Shown here: positions 63,574-64,000 of the stretch, piece by piece
Position numbering within the stretch: position 1 is the first letter of the stretch
How the letters are laid out: every line of letters begins with the position of its first letter
Assembly (NCBI RefSeq): GCF_024227435.1
Contig: NZ_CP100445.1
Location: 2,539,369 to 2,603,368 of the forward strand
DNA from: Natrinema caseinilyticum
GTDB lineage: Archaea; Halobacteriota; Halobacteria; Halobacteriales; Natrialbaceae
Length of the DNA: 64,000 nucleotides
Direction of reading: 5' to 3'
Program-made: the position numbers and the translations under genes
The notes under the pieces: generated by a model
The model's input: the letters and a program-made list of their open reading frames with translations, nothing else
What the model was told of the DNA's origin: nothing
Database searches by the model: none

Positions 63574-64000
63574 ACGGCCGGTACTCGTCGCTCTGCGTCA
63601 GTGGCGCGGCGTCGGTCTCGGAGAGCGCCCCGTCTCGGGACACCTAAATGTATCGGCTGACTGATTGGTTCCGCCGCATTAATGTCGGCCACTACCGTTA
63701 AATACGATGTCGGCAGAGTCGGTCGGTGGTGTTCCAGCGTATAAGGGGAAACACTGGTCATCGGATTCACGCACGACGATCACCATCTTCGCTGCCGACG
63801 TGTGTACATCCTTTCGGAGTCGCGATGTGTCGTCCAGCGATTTCTCTCGCGGTCGGTCGAGCGGACGAATGCCTGATCCGGGTCGGTACACGGGCGTCGG
63901 GGACTAGGGGGGACGCACTGGAGCCGAAACGGGAGACGGTTCACCCGTCCGAGTCGCTCGAACCGATGGGTTTCTCCCGCTCGCGACCGGCCGCGAGCCG
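63574..64000. other. Window end, no confident gene
   Basis: Short frames on both strands (for example plus 63707-63907 and minus 63679-63891) overlap each other and show no family resemblance. Around 63650-63720 the DNA is AT-rich and may be a promoter. Confidence 0.45.

Noticed and set aside
1-64000. CRISPR array
   Set aside because: No regularly spaced repeat set of CRISPR length was seen by eye, and no cas-type gene is present.

Overview
The window is chromosomal DNA from a halophilic archaeon, most likely a member of the Natrialbaceae. The evidence is high GC with strong G/C wobble preference, acidic proteins, many Tat-type (twin-arginine) lipoproteins, an archaeal Srp54, haloarchaea-specific small proteins and haloarchaeal IS families. 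This assignment is by recognition; no search was run.

Positions 1-33.7 kb are mostly ordinary core chromosome. They hold a siroheme nitrite/sulfite reductase coupled to an F420-type (FrhB) iron-sulfur protein, a FilR1-type regulator, a covalent-flavin oxidase, a cupin, an AEC transporter and a GNAT acetyltransferase. ThiE and ThiM follow, then rubrerythrin, two rhodaneses, a PAS/GAF histidine kinase and a disulfide oxidoreductase. A DUF106 membrane protein gene is split by one in-frame TAG. A 743-residue pentapeptide-repeat/K+-channel protein lies beside a membrane aminopropyltransferase operon. Srp54, a CBS-MaoC fusion and a kinase/RNA-binding pair complete the stretch.

Positions 34.1-39.6 kb look like an integrated-element graveyard. 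tRNA-Arg(UCU) is followed at once by AT-richer DNA with small hypothetical genes, two winged-helix proteins, a doubly mutated gene, a truncated plasmid-type protein, a decayed IS630-type element and a tnpB remnant.

Positions 39.7-53.9 kb form a beta-glucan island: a TrmB-family regulator, a GH3 beta-glucosidase, an oligosaccharide/peptide-type ABC importer and a Tat-secreted GH81 endo-beta-1,3-glucanase. A coherent pathway would be secreted depolymerisation, uptake, then intracellular hydrolysis. The importer is damaged. Most of its first ATPase gene is replaced by the 3' ends of a GTP cyclohydrolase (mptA) gene and a convergent TrmB-family gene, and the second ATPase has lost its start codon. 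A second IS630 remnant in the same orientation and a primase-like fragment close the island near 54-55 kb.

Positions 55-64 kb return to chromosome-like DNA. They include a DUF4870 membrane protein, a membrane winged-helix protein and a third rhodanese. A Tat-exported beta-propeller/PKD protein gene is cut by an intact 698-bp IS6-family element with an 8-bp target duplication. Removing the IS and one duplication copy restores a single 616-codon frame.
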